Of a stretch of 64,000 nt of DNA, positions 53,522 to 62,868 are shown piece by piece; the first letter of the stretch is position 1; the number at the start of each line of letters is the position of its first letter. Position numbers and translations under genes: made by a program. Origin of the DNA: Ancylomarina salipaludis. Its GTDB lineage: Bacteria > Bacteroidota > Bacteroidia > Bacteroidales > Marinifilaceae. The stretch lies in contig NZ_SAXA01000005.1 in NCBI RefSeq assembly GCF_004122035.1, positions 124,001-188,000 of the forward strand, in the 5' to 3' direction. The notes under the pieces were generated by a model. It was not told where the DNA came from, made no database searches, and was given only the letters and a program-made list of their open reading frames with translations.

Positions 53522-55450
53522 TTAAACGTCTCCAATTTTTTGATTTGCCACGACCCAGTTCATTACCTCCTGATAGCGATAGCGTTCCAATTGGGCAAAG
53601 CCTGACATTTGTTTGGCTTTAATTGTACTAAATTTAGGCGTGTAAATTCCACATAGAAATTTGGTAATAAGTTCAGCACTGACACTTCCTTTTAAGGTAT
53701 TTCGGAGTTTTTGAGTTAGATCTTCAAATTGGTAGCTTTTTAAATCAGGGAGTTGATCGCTTTGGGCTACTTTTACGCCTCCCGATGAACAAACCGAGCA
53801 ATGCCCACATTCTTTTATTGCTAATGTTTCACCAAAATAAGCGGCTAATTTTGTACTCAAACAGGTTTCTGATTCAAATAAGGCAATCATGCTTTCGATA
53901 CGCTTGATTTCAGCATTTTCTTTCAATTTAAATTTTTCAAAGAGTTCTTTGGCTAGTTTCTCTGTATCGAAACTTGAATTTTTAATGGAGAAAACATCGG
54001 CCATTTGTGAAGCTTCCAAAATTAACCAGCCCTGTTCGCTGAAATATTCGAGAGCCGCAATAATTCGCTGTCGATCGAGTTTGGGGTTTTGCTTGATGTT
54101 ATCAAAGTCAACCGTCCACCATTTTCTTGCTTTATTGCACGTATTGAAAATTTCCTGAATGAACTCTTTTCGTTCACCTTTGAATTTGTTGATAATGCTT
54201 TGTTCATCAATATTCAAAGCAAAGCGATACGATGCAAAGTAGGCGTTTAGAGGTTTAAGAATACCCATTATTTCAAGATAAACCAGTAAGGTTTTAATAG
54301 GTAACATTCGGATGTTGCAAAGAGCAGGAAGATTCATCAACCTGACATCCCAGAGTTCACCTGCATTCTTAATAATTTCAAGTAGTTTTTTGATGCCTTC
54401 GTATTCAGGCGTGTCGCCGTAAACAAAATTCTCCAGAATGTTAACATTATCCCGATTGGCTAAAACCAAACAATTGGCTGCCTGATTGTCACGTCCGGCA
54501 CGTCCGATTTCCTGAGAGTAATTTTCTATGGATTTGGGAAGATCGTAATGAATCACATTACGGATATCACTTTTATCAATTCCCATTCCAAAAGCAATGG
54601 TTGCTACAACACAATTGATTTCACCTTTCATAAAACGAGTTTGGATCTCTTCTCTCAATTCGTTTTTTAAACCGGCATGATAGGCTGTGGCTGCTATACC
54701 AGTTGAACTCAGAAAATTAGCCACATCTTCTGCTGTTTTTTGCAGCGTCACATAAATAATACTGGCTTCCCCTTTTTTGTTTGAAAGGGTATGAGCTAAA
54801 ACCCGGTTTTTCTCAGACTGTTTGACGGGAACAACCTGCAGATTCAGGTTAGAACGGTAAAATCCTGTGATGCTGACATTCTCTTTTGATATATCAAATT
54901 TGCAACACATATCCTCAATAACTTTGGGTGTAGCGGTTGCGGTTAATAGAAGGCATTGCTCTATATTAAATTCTTTTTGATAGGCAGGAAGTTTCAAATA
55001 ATCGGGGCGAAAGTTGTGCCCCCATTCCGAAATACAATGGGCTTCGTCCACCACAAGCAGGGAAATCGGAATCTCTTTTAGGAAGCGGCGAAAGCGCTCG
55101 TTCTTAAAGCGCTCAACGGATATCATTAAAATTTTATGCTTTTTTTCTTTGATTCCTTTCATTACTTCAACTTCTTCTTCTCTGGAAAGGCTGGAGTCGA
55201 TACGAACGGCGGAAATGTTTTTCGATTGCAGAAAATCCAACTGATCCTGGATTAAAGCCAAAAGGGGAGAAACAACTAGAGTTAAATTTGGAAGTGTAAG
55301 TGCAGGTAGCTGATAACACAATGATTTTCCGGATCCCGTAGGGAAAATGGCTATTGCGGATTCTCTTTGGGTAATTTTAGTAATCACTTCTTCCTGGCCT
55401 TTGCCAAATGATTGAAAACCAAATTGCTGTTTAAGAAGTTGATGTATCAT
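53522..55450 (-). CDS. recQ: RecQ-family ATP-dependent DNA helicase
   Basis: This 642-residue superfamily 2 helicase has FGKGQEEVI (motif 0), Walker A PTGSGKS at 37-43, DEAH at 135-138 followed by CISEWGHNFRPDY, LLTATATPKV, and motif VI region QEIGRAGRDNQAA. A RecQ zinc-binding region is suggested by C-rich ECGHCSVCSS near the C-terminal third, and a winged-helix part lies between. No separate HRDC domain is obvious. It unwinds DNA in repair. It converges with the LytTR pair at 53501-53522 with only 20 bases between the stops. Confidence 0.92.
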   Translation of the reverse strand: MIHQLLKQQFGFQSFGKGQEEVITKITQRESAIAIFPTGSGKSLCYQLPALTLPNLTLVVSPLLALIQDQLDFLQSKNISAVRIDSSLSREEEVEVMKGIKEKKHKILMISVERFKNERFRRFLKEIPISLLVVDEAHCISEWGHNFRPDYLKLPAYQKEFNIEQCLLLTATATPKVIEDMCCKFDISKENVSITGFYRSNLNLQVVPVKQSEKNRVLAHTLSNKKGEASIIYVTLQKTAEDVANFLSSTGIAATAYHAGLKNELREEIQTRFMKGEINCVVATIAFGMGIDKSDIRNVIHYDLPKSIENYSQEIGRAGRDNQAANCLVLANRDNVNILENFVYGDTPEYEGIKKLLEIIKNAGELWDVRLMNLPALCNIRMLPIKTLLVYLEIMGILKPLNAYFASYRFALNIDEQSIINKFKGERKEFIQEIFNTCNKARKWWTVDFDNIKQNPKLDRQRIIAALEYFSEQGWLILEASQMADVFSIKNSSFDTEKLAKELFEKFKLKENAEIKRIESMIALFESETCLSTKLAAYFGETLAIKECGHCSVCSSGGVKVAQSDQLPDLKSYQFEDLTQKLRNTLKGSVSAELITKFLCGIYTPKFSTIKAKQMSGFAQLERYRYQEVMNWVVANQKIGDV

Positions 55451-55774
55451 AATCTTGAGTTTGTTTTTTTATTCCGGAAGTTCGTTGATTATTGAACAAC
55501 GAAATTAATAAAATAGAAAGACTAAAATTAAGGATTCGTCCGAAATCTCAAAAAATGATCATCTCATGAAGTCAGCTTGGCTTCCTTGTCGTTTAGTGAG
55601 GAAATTCTGATTAAATTAGAAACTTGGAATTTTATATTTTGAATAGGCTTAATTAATAATTTGTTAAAACTTATTTGAATTTTGCCAATCAAATCGCATT
55701 AGATACTTTTGTAAGAATATGCGCAAAAGCGTGATTTCATAACTGATCCTGGATTGAAGAGAGGCAAGCTAAGA
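55451..55774. other. Divergent intergenic region between recQ and the MATE gene
   Basis: About 324 bases. The right part holds the canonical promoter of the MATE gene (55681-55711). The left part shows nothing recognisable for recQ. Confidence 0.5.
55681..55711 (+). promoter_or_regulatory. Canonical Bacteroidota promoter of the MATE gene
   Basis: A TTTG -33 box (55681-55684), 19 bases of spacer and TACTTTTG (55704-55711) give both consensus elements at standard spacing. The start codon is about 64 bases downstream of the -7 box. Confidence 0.72.
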
Positions 55775-57163
55775 ATGATATATAGATTAATAAAGAATAT
55801 TCAGAGGCAATTGTCTCTTTCTAAGGTGGGTAAAGATCTGTTGATTTTGGCTCTACCCATAATTGGAGCACATCTTTTACATACGGCCTATAACCTTACC
55901 GACATGATTTGGGTTGGAGAATTGGGGAGTGGTGCCGTTGCGGCAGTTGGAACGGCAGGTTTTTTCATTAATTTGGGCTGGGCTTTGGCTTCAGTCATTA
56001 CCGTGGGTGTTAATGTTAAAATTTCCCATTCTTTGGGAGCTGAAGATCATGATGGCGCAAGTCGTTATACCATAGCAGGACTCTGGGGAGTGAGCTTGCT
56101 TTCAGCAATTTTTACATCAGTTTTATTGATGTGGCCTGACGAATTCATAGCCTTTTTTCACATGAAGGATGCCCATGTTAATGAGATGGCTACTTCTTAT
56201 ATGAGTATTGCTGCCTGGGGAGCGGTTCTGAATTTCATGAATCTTTTGTTTATCTCAGTTTTTAATGCTCATGGTAAGACTAAAACCTCGTTAAAGGCAA
56301 GTTTTGTTGGAACCTCACTAAATATATTACTAGATCCTATTTTTATTTTTGTGTTGGATTTGGGGGTCGATGGGGCGGCCTATGCTACCATTATTGGGCG
56401 TAGTATTTCTCTCTTGTATTTTATTTTTGCACTAAAGCGTTGTTCTTCGATCAGGTTTAAAGGTTATTTGCCACATTTCGATAAAATCAAATCGTTTCTT
56501 ATCGTTGGATTTCCCGCTGCATTTCAGCGAATTTCATTTACTCTCATTTATATTGTAATGGGCCGTATTATAGCTGAATGGGGACCCACGGCCATAGCTG
56601 TTCAGAAAATTGGTGTTCAGATAGAGGCCTTTACTTTTATGATTGTGGGGGGGATTATGCAAGCGGTAACAATTACTGTAGGCAAGCATTATGGTGCAAA
56701 AAATATGGGAGAAATACCTAAGGTGTTTAAAGCTGCCTGGCAGATTGCTTTTTCGGTAGGGGTGGTGACAACCCTTATGTTTGTGCTGATTCCGGAAACC
56801 TTATTTTCCATATTTGTCCCCGAAAAAGAGAGTATAGCAATGGGGAAAGACTATCTGTTGATCTTATCCCTTTCACAGTTGTTTATGTGTATGGAGATGA
56901 TTGCTGCAGCTGTTTTTCATGGTGTTGGCAAAACGTATGTTCCAGCCATATTGAGTGTGATTTTGACGAGTTTGCGCGTGCCTGGTGCTTATCTGTTGGG
57001 CTTTTTTACGTTTCTCAGTTTAAACGGAGTTTGGTGGAGCATTAGTGGAACAAGTATTTTAAAAGGGGTGATCCTGTTTTTCATTTTAAAAGCTTATTTT
57101 AGAAAGAATAATTTACAATTTGAAAAAGTTTTTAAATTCGGTAAAGCGATCACTGACACTTAG
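55775..57163 (+). CDS. MATE-family efflux transporter
   Basis: The protein has 462 residues from the ATG at 55775 (MIYRLIKNIQRQ). It has about 12 hydrophobic segments in two similar halves, with the N-terminal ALPIIGAHLLHTAYNLTDMIWVGELG (first helix and loop, given by its parts ALPIIGAHLL and NLTDMIWVGELG) and the second-half PAAFQRISFTLIYIVMG. It is a cation-coupled drug or metabolite exporter of the NorM/DinF type; the substrate is unknown. A TTG seven codons upstream is possible but less likely than the ATG. Confidence 0.9.
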   Translation: MIYRLIKNIQRQLSLSKVGKDLLILALPIIGAHLLHTAYNLTDMIWVGELGSGAVAAVGTAGFFINLGWALASVITVGVNVKISHSLGAEDHDGASRYTIAGLWGVSLLSAIFTSVLLMWPDEFIAFFHMKDAHVNEMATSYMSIAAWGAVLNFMNLLFISVFNAHGKTKTSLKASFVGTSLNILLDPIFIFVLDLGVDGAAYATIIGRSISLLYFIFALKRCSSIRFKGYLPHFDKIKSFLIVGFPAAFQRISFTLIYIVMGRIIAEWGPTAIAVQKIGVQIEAFTFMIVGGIMQAVTITVGKHYGAKNMGEIPKVFKAAWQIAFSVGVVTTLMFVLIPETLFSIFVPEKESIAMGKDYLLILSLSQLFMCMEMIAAAVFHGVGKTYVPAILSVILTSLRVPGAYLLGFFTFLSLNGVWWSISGTSILKGVILFFILKAYFRKNNLQFEKVFKFGKAITDT

Positions 57164-57254
57164 CTTTTAACTAAAAGCAAGACAATAGAAATAAACAAAA
57201 GTATTCGATCAATTAGGTGTAGTGAATAGACTTTAAACTAGGCCTTAGCTACCA

Positions 57255-57302
57255 CCTCCTTCAACAATAGGAGGCTAAAAAAAAGATATGATAATTCTAT
57301 GA
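57255..57302 (+). promoter_or_regulatory. gshF leader: SD-sequestering hairpin and four-codon upstream frame
   Basis: CCTCCT (57255-57260) is complementary to a perfect AGGAGG (57269-57274) across an 8-base loop. The ATG at 57288 opens a minimal frame, MIIL, whose TGA stop overlaps the gshF start as ATGA (57299-57302). The AGGAGG is too far (24 bases) from the gshF ATG to serve it directly. Function is inference. Confidence 0.45.
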
Positions 57303-59608
57303 AAACAATTCATAAAAACCTGTTTGAACTGTTAGAAAACAAAAGTATTCGTAGCAGTATTTGTGATGGCAAGTTTGGCATTGAAAAAGAAAATGTACGT
57401 GTGGATAAAAACGGACGTATGGCGACAACCCCACATCCGAATATTTTGGGTGATAAGTTCAAACATCCTTATATCACGACGGATTTTTCTGAATCTCAAG
57501 TTGAGATGATTACGCCCCCTTTGGACAGTATTGAAGAGGTACATGGTTTTTTGGAAACTTTACATGATGTTGTTTCTCAGAATATTGGATACGAACTTTT
57601 ATGGCCACAATCACTACCTCCTTTGTTGCCTGATGAGGAACTTATTCCCATCGCACAATTTGGCGATCAGGGCATTAGCAAGGAAAAATATCGGGAGGTT
57701 CTGGCTAAGCGTTATGGTCGTGAAAGACAGATGCTGACAGGTATTCATTATAATTTCTCTTTGTCAGATCGTCTGCTCAGAAAGCTTGTGAAAATTTGCT
57801 GTCCTGATGGTGATGCCGAATCGTTCAGAGAGGCTTTGTATTTGAAAATGCTTCGCAATTTTATGCGATATCGTTGGTTTTTGGTTTGGCTTTTAGGCTC
57901 AAGCCCGGTGTCTGATCCTTCTTTTAAGATGAAGTCATTAAAGACAGGAGAGAGAAAGCAAGTGACTTGTGGTAACGCTGTATCGATTCGTACCAGCTCG
58001 GGAGGTTATAGAAATGAAGAGGAATATTTTGTTGATTTCAATAGTTTGGACGGGCTTAGAAAATCAATTTCGGATTTAGTTGCTGAAGGACGACTGGTTG
58101 GGGATGAGGAGCTTTATTTACCCATAAGGCTTAAGTTCGATGCCAATAAAGAAATATCACATGTTGAGGTTCGCTTATTGGATTTAAATCCATACGAGAA
58201 AGTGGGAATATCGAAAGATAGCTTGTATTTGGTTCACTTGTTTTTATTGCATTGTTTATTCCGCTGTGAACCCGAAGTATATGATGAAAAACAACAGGTA
58301 ATTGCAGCCAATAATCAGGATCTTGTCGCCTGCTATGGTTTGAAAACGGATTTGAAATTACACTCTTTTGAAGGCAACGATATTTCTGTTCAGGATTTTG
58401 GTCGTGAGATATATAATGAGATGCAGAATTTTATGAAGGCTTCTCAACTATCAAAAACTGAGGCTTACATTTCAGCAATGAGCTATTGTGAGAATTTATT
58501 GAATGGTTCTCTTCAAAGAACATCGCTGAAAATTAGAGAGGATATTCAGAGGGAAGGCTTTATCGCATTTCATATGAATATGGCAAGGAAATATCAGGCT
58601 GATACAGAACTAAGCAGTTTTCGGTTTCATGGGTTTGAAAATTTAGAGCTATCAACCCAACTTCTTTTAAAAGCAGCATTGCGGCGAGGTGTTGAATTTG
58701 AGATTCTGGATCAGAACGAAAATTTTGTACGTCTTAAGCAGGGTGATAAGGTTGAGTATGTGATGCAGGCAACTCGTACATCCCTGGATAATTACAGTTC
58801 GGTGCTTATGATGGAAAACAAGTTGGTCACCAAGACCATACTTAAAGAATCGGGAATTAGTGTGCCGGGTGGAATGAATTATTTGTCAAAGGAAAAAGCG
58901 CTTTCCGATTTTGAGCTTTTCGAGGATCGGGCTATCGTAATAAAACCAAAGTCCACCAATTTCGGACTTGGCATTAGCATACTGAAGGAAAATAATAAGG
59001 AGAGGGTTTATCAGCGAGCTGTTGAAATTGCCTTTGAACATGATAACAGTATTTTGATTGAAGACTTTGTTCCCGGAAGAGAGTTTCGATTTTTTGTAAT
59101 GGGTGACAAGGTTGTGGGTATTCTGCATCGTGTTCCGGCCAATGTGAAAGGGGATGGACAGAAATCTATACGCGAGTTGGTTGAACTGAAGAATCAGGAC
59201 CCCCTCAGAGGAAAAGGTTATGTGACACCGCTTGAAAAAATCAGTTTAGGAGAAGCTGAGGCTATGTTTTTAACTGATCAGAATTTAACTTTTGATTCTG
59301 TTCCCCAACAGGACGAGATTGTTTATTTACGAGAGAACTCGAACATTAGTACGGGGGGCGATAGTATCGATTTTACAGATGATATTCATCAGTCGTATAA
59401 AGATATTGCTGTGAAAGCAACCAAGGCTTTAGATGTTGAAATTACAGGTTTGGATATGATGATTCTGGATGTAAAGGCCGAAGCTACAGAGGAGAATTAT
59501 GCAATCATCGAAATGAATTTTAATCCTGCCATTCATATCCATTGCTACCCCTATATTGGCAAGAATCGATATTTAAATGAGAAGGTTTTGGATGCTTTGG
59601 GGTACTGA
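57299..59608 (+). CDS. gshF: Bifunctional glutamate-cysteine ligase / glutathione synthetase
   Basis: This 769-residue two-domain enzyme makes glutathione from glutamate, cysteine and glycine in two ATP-dependent steps. Residues about 1-480 are the gamma-glutamylcysteine ligase part (KFGIEKENVRVD, ITTDFSESQVEMITPP, GIHYNFSLSD). Residues about 490-769 are an ATP-grasp domain (ETILKESGISVPGG-like, IVIKPKSTNFGLGIS, EDFVPGREFRFFVMGDKVVGI, IEMNFNPAIHIHCYPY). Length and order match GshF/GshAB. It may contribute to oxidative-stress defence together with the Bat operon and ferritin, though there is no direct link. Confidence 0.93.
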   Translation: MKTIHKNLFELLENKSIRSSICDGKFGIEKENVRVDKNGRMATTPHPNILGDKFKHPYITTDFSESQVEMITPPLDSIEEVHGFLETLHDVVSQNIGYELLWPQSLPPLLPDEELIPIAQFGDQGISKEKYREVLAKRYGRERQMLTGIHYNFSLSDRLLRKLVKICCPDGDAESFREALYLKMLRNFMRYRWFLVWLLGSSPVSDPSFKMKSLKTGERKQVTCGNAVSIRTSSGGYRNEEEYFVDFNSLDGLRKSISDLVAEGRLVGDEELYLPIRLKFDANKEISHVEVRLLDLNPYEKVGISKDSLYLVHLFLLHCLFRCEPEVYDEKQQVIAANNQDLVACYGLKTDLKLHSFEGNDISVQDFGREIYNEMQNFMKASQLSKTEAYISAMSYCENLLNGSLQRTSLKIREDIQREGFIAFHMNMARKYQADTELSSFRFHGFENLELSTQLLLKAALRRGVEFEILDQNENFVRLKQGDKVEYVMQATRTSLDNYSSVLMMENKLVTKTILKESGISVPGGMNYLSKEKALSDFELFEDRAIVIKPKSTNFGLGISILKENNKERVYQRAVEIAFEHDNSILIEDFVPGREFRFFVMGDKVVGILHRVPANVKGDGQKSIRELVELKNQDPLRGKGYVTPLEKISLGEAEAMFLTDQNLTFDSVPQQDEIVYLRENSNISTGGDSIDFTDDIHQSYKDIAVKATKALDVEITGLDMMILDVKAEATEENYAIIEMNFNPAIHIHCYPYIGKNRYLNEKVLDALGY

Positions 59609-59688
59609 TAATTGAGCTTTCTTATCTTAACGTTTGGTACAATTGACTTTTATGATTATTTTGTTTAAACGTGTAAAAGTATAAACAA

Positions 59689-60066
59689 ATGCCAAAGGTT
59701 AAGTATTCATTTTTGGATGTTTTAAATGGGGATATTCTTCTTCGGGAATTTTCTGAAGATGCGAGTATAGATGATGTCATTGCCTCCTTTGATGAAATTA
59801 AGGATAAGAAAATGCTTGCGAATAATACACAGGGGATTATCACAGATTTGCGAAACGTAAAGTTTGAAATTAATCCCTCTGTTTTTAAAAAGGTTTCGAG
59901 TTATTTTAAAACAAATCCGGAATTTTACAAATATAAGCTGGCTGCAATTACGATATTACCAATGCAAGTCGTCCTTGTAACTATTGCAAATTCGATTACT
60001 CCCAAATTAAGAGCTAAACCCTTTTCAACTCTTAAGGCAGCAATTGCTTGGGTGTGTGGACCCTGA
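59689..60066 (+). CDS. STAS/SpoIIAA-like small protein
   Basis: This 125-residue protein has the size and pattern of SpoIIAA/STAS-like domains of Bacteroidota: an N-terminal strand pair (KVKYSFLDVLNGDILLREF), a helix (DDVIASFDEIKDKK), the strand-loop GIITDLRNVKFE, a helix (PSVFKKVSSYFK) and a final PFSTLKAAIAWV. Such proteins may bind lipid or a protein partner. No anti-sigma factor or sulfate transporter is adjacent, so the function is unknown. Confidence 0.6.
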   Translation: MPKVKYSFLDVLNGDILLREFSEDASIDDVIASFDEIKDKKMLANNTQGIITDLRNVKFEINPSVFKKVSSYFKTNPEFYKYKLAAITILPMQVVLVTIANSITPKLRAKPFSTLKAAIAWVCGP

Positions 60067-60152
60067 TTATCTTTTCTCTCGAAGAAATATGTTATAAAAC
60101 CAAATGTTGTAGAATACCCATTCTAAAAATCGACTCTATCTAGATTATTCAT

Positions 60153-60160
60153 TAAATTTG
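60153..60160 (+). promoter_or_regulatory. Predicted -7 element for the fumarase gene
   Basis: TAAATTTG fits TAnnTTTG and lies about 75 bases before the ATG at 60235. The -33 box is not clear. Confidence 0.4.
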
Positions 60161-60234
60161 TGAGCCTACACATGGAATTACGATTCATTTTGTAGCTATT
60201 TAGATAAGACTATTCAAATTTTAAAGCAATAAAA

Positions 60235-61839
60235 ATGTCCGATTTTAACTACCAAAAACCATTTCCTATTACTAAGGATACAACCAATTATCGATTATTG
60301 ACTAAAGATTATGTGTCAACTATTGATGTTGATGGAAGAAAAATTCTAAAAGTAGATCCTAAGGGACTTGAAATGCTTTCGAAGCAAGCTTTCGCTGATG
60401 TTTCTTTTTATTTACGTCCGGCGCATTTGGAGAAATTAAAAACAATTCTTGAAGATCCGGAAGCTTCTGATAATGATAGATTCGTTGCTCACACCATGTT
60501 GTTGAATCAAGTTGTTGCTGCTGAAGGTGAATTACCAACTTGTCAGGATACAGGAACAGCTATTGTAGTTGCTAAAAAAGGCGAGGATGTTTATACGGGA
60601 GCCGATGATGCCATGCATTTATCAAAAGGGGTATATGAAACCTACCAGGAGCGTAATCTTCGTTATTCTCAGGTTGTGCCATTCAGTATGTTCGAAGAGA
60701 AAAATACGGGAAATAACTTGCCAGCACAAATTGATATTTATGCCAACCAAGGCAATGCATATGAGTTTCTATTCCTAACAAAGGGAGGTGGCTCAGGAAA
60801 TAAAACCTTTTTGTACCAGCAAACAAAAGCTTTGTTGAATGAAGAGAACTTGACAAAGTTCATCACCGAAAAGATTAAGGATTTGGGAACTTCAGCTTGC
60901 CCTCCATATCATTTAGCATTAGTTATTGGTGGAACGTCAGCTGAGGCGAATTTAGCAACAGTGAAAAAGGCATCAACCGGCTATTTCGATCACTTGCCAA
61001 ACGAAGGTAATGAAGGCGGTCAGGCTTTCCGCGATTTGGAATGGGAGAAAAAAGTTGTTGAGATTTGTCGCAAGAGTGAGATTGGGGCTCAATTTGGAGG
61101 CAAATATTTCGTTCACGATGTGAAAGTCATTCGTTTACCTCGTCATGCTGCGTCTTGTCCTGTTGGATTGGGAGTGAGCTGTTCAGCTGATAGAAATATC
61201 AAAGCAAAAATTAATGAAGATGGTATTTTCCTTGAACAATTGGAAAAAGAACCGATCAAATATTTACCAAAAGAGGCGCCACACTTAAAGGATGCTGTTG
61301 AGATTAATTTGGATCAGCCTATGGAAGATATCCGTAAGGAATTATCTAAATACCCAATTAAAACTCGCTTGAGCTTAAATGGAACTTTGATTGTAGCTCG
61401 TGATATTGCACATGCACAAATCAAGCAAATGCTTGACGAAGGTAAAGAGATGCCTGAATACTTTAAAAACCACCCTGTGTACTATGCAGGACCAGCAAAA
61501 ACACCTAAGGGAATGCCTTCAGGTAGTTTCGGACCAACCACTGCAGGCCGTATGGATTCATATGTAGATGTATTCCAAAAAGTAGGCGGTTCTATGGTGA
61601 TGGTGGCAAAAGGAAACCGTTCGAAAGCAGTAACTGATGCTTGTCATAGCAATGGTGGATTTTATTTGGGATCGATTGGTGGACCAGCAGCAGTATTGGC
61701 TAAAAATAGCATTAAATCGATTGAAGTGATTGATTTTCCTGAACTTGGAATGGAAGCAGTTCGTAAAATTCGTGTTGAAAATTTCCCTGCATTTATTATT
61801 GTTGATGATAAAGGGAATGACTTTTTTGCAAACCTTTAA
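60235..61839 (+). CDS. fumA: Class I fumarate hydratase
   Basis: This 534-residue iron-sulfur fumarase converts fumarate to malate. Cluster-ligand cysteines are visible in [21 protein letters not shown] and [12 protein letters not shown], and the C-terminal beta domain has [39 protein letters not shown]-type segments and [11 protein letters not shown]. It is a single-chain enzyme, with both the alpha and beta parts fused as in E. coli FumA. The [4Fe-4S] cluster makes it oxygen-sensitive, which fits an anaerobe. Tartrate dehydratase is a related alternative, but the single-chain length favours fumarase. Confidence 0.94.
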   Translation: MSDFNYQKPFPITKDTTNYRLLTKDYVSTIDVDGRKILKVDPKGLEMLSKQAFADVSFYLRPAHLEKLKTILEDPEASDNDRFVAHTMLLNQVVAAEGELPTCQDTGTAIVVAKKGEDVYTGADDAMHLSKGVYETYQERNLRYSQVVPFSMFEEKNTGNNLPAQIDIYANQGNAYEFLFLTKGGGSGNKTFLYQQTKALLNEENLTKFITEKIKDLGTSACPPYHLALVIGGTSAEANLATVKKASTGYFDHLPNEGNEGGQAFRDLEWEKKVVEICRKSEIGAQFGGKYFVHDVKVIRLPRHAASCPVGLGVSCSADRNIKAKINEDGIFLEQLEKEPIKYLPKEAPHLKDAVEINLDQPMEDIRKELSKYPIKTRLSLNGTLIVARDIAHAQIKQMLDEGKEMPEYFKNHPVYYAGPAKTPKGMPSGSFGPTTAGRMDSYVDVFQKVGGSMVMVAKGNRSKAVTDACHSNGGFYLGSIGGPAAVLAKNSIKSIEVIDFPELGMEAVRKIRVENFPAFIIVDDKGNDFFANL

Positions 61840-61949
61840 TCCTTTCTGAGAGATAGGGTATGACTATGGGTTTGTTTGAGTTGATGAATTTGTCAATAAA
61901 TATTCGAATTTAATTCAATAATGATTATTCCTAAATCATAAATTAGCCT

Positions 61950-61957
61950 TATTTTTG
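61950..61957 (+). promoter_or_regulatory. Predicted -7 element for the ferritin gene
   Basis: TATTTTTG fits TAnnTTTG and lies about 38 bases before the ATG at 61996. No clear -33 box or Fur-like palindrome is seen. Confidence 0.5.
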
Positions 61958-61995
61958 ATTCAGAAAAACAAAACAAAACATTTAAAAATAACAAT

Positions 61996-62508
61996 ATGGC
62001 TCTTAATAAGAAAGTAGAAGCGATCTTAAATAATCAGATCAATAAGGAATTTTGGTCGGCTTATTTCTATATGTCTATGTCGAATTATCTGAATGCTAAT
62101 GGTCTGCCAGGTTTTGCTAATTGGATGCATGTACAGTTTCAAGAAGAGATTTCTCATGCACTTAAGATGCAATATTTTGTAAATGAAAGAGGTGGGCGAG
62201 TTATTCTTGAGCCTATTGCTGAAGTACCTGCAGAGTGGGATGGTGTTTTAAATATTTATGAAGAAACACTAAAGCATGAAGAAACAGTAACTGGTTTGAT
62301 TAACGAATGTGTGAATGTTGCTATGGATGCAAGAGATCACGCAACGGTTAATTTCTTACAATGGTTCGTTGATGAGCAGGTTGAGGAAGAAGCAACAGTT
62401 TCTGAAATCATTGATCAATTGAAAATGTTTAACTGTCAGGGACAAGGTCTGTATATGATGGATAAAGAATTCAAAACAAGAGTTTTTGTTGATGCAACAA
62501 AAGCTTAA
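61996..62508 (+). CDS. ftnA: Non-haem ferritin
   Basis: This 170-residue four-helix iron-storage protein has ferroxidase-centre candidates E18 (NKEFWSAYFYMSMS), the E-E-x-x-H pattern in FQEEISHALKMQYF (E50/E51, H54), a glutamate in the third helix (ETLKHEETVTGLI) and the WFVDEQVEEEA segment in the fourth. It would oxidise and store iron in a 24-subunit shell in the cytoplasm. It is monocistronic with a terminator of its own. Confidence 0.95.
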   Translation: MALNKKVEAILNNQINKEFWSAYFYMSMSNYLNANGLPGFANWMHVQFQEEISHALKMQYFVNERGGRVILEPIAEVPAEWDGVLNIYEETLKHEETVTGLINECVNVAMDARDHATVNFLQWFVDEQVEEEATVSEIIDQLKMFNCQGQGLYMMDKEFKTRVFVDATKA

Positions 62509-62530
62509 TCGAATTTTTAATTTTATAGTA

Positions 62531-62566
62531 AAGCCTGTCAGTTAATTCTGGCAGGCTTCTTTTTTG
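62531..62566 (+). terminator. Intrinsic terminator after ferritin
   Basis: AAGCCTGTCAG pairs with CTGGCAGGCTT (one wobble) around TTAATT, followed by C and a T-run. Confidence 0.88.
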
Positions 62567-62791
62567 AATTAAGATTTACAGTTCTGTATTTTTAAGTTTA
62601 ATACAGGTTGGTTATTTCAATTGTTCCAGCATTTTAGTCCTTCATTTTCAGTAGAAAATTAGGATGTGCTTAATTTGGATAAGTAATAATTTGACGTATA
62701 TTGAGGCGTAATTGCTAATTATATGATACTTTAATCGCCACTTTAGGTTTCAATATGAAACTAAAATAATGATTGATGATTACAAATCAAA

Positions 62792-62844
62792 TTTACTGCA
62801 AACGTTTACTGAAAATATATTTTTTACTGCAAACGTTTGTTGAA
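62792..62844 (+). promoter_or_regulatory. Paired LacI-type operators upstream of the alpha-amylase
   Basis: Two 22-base direct copies (62792-62813 and 62823-62844) differ at only two positions. Each has the palindromic core GCAAACGTTT, typical of LacI/GalR-family operators. Their starts are 31 bp apart, close to three DNA turns, so bound repressors would lie on the same face. The second ends 25 bases before the amylase start codon. Confidence 0.72.
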
Positions 62845-62868
62845 CTTCTAATCTGTAAATATTAATTT

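Larger units (their letters stand above)
62509..62868. other. Intergenic region: ferritin terminator and amylase control region
   Basis: A 360-base gap. Its left part carries the terminator at 62531-62566 and its right part two LacI-type operator palindromes at 62792-62844. Between them I see nothing I recognise. Confidence 0.7.
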
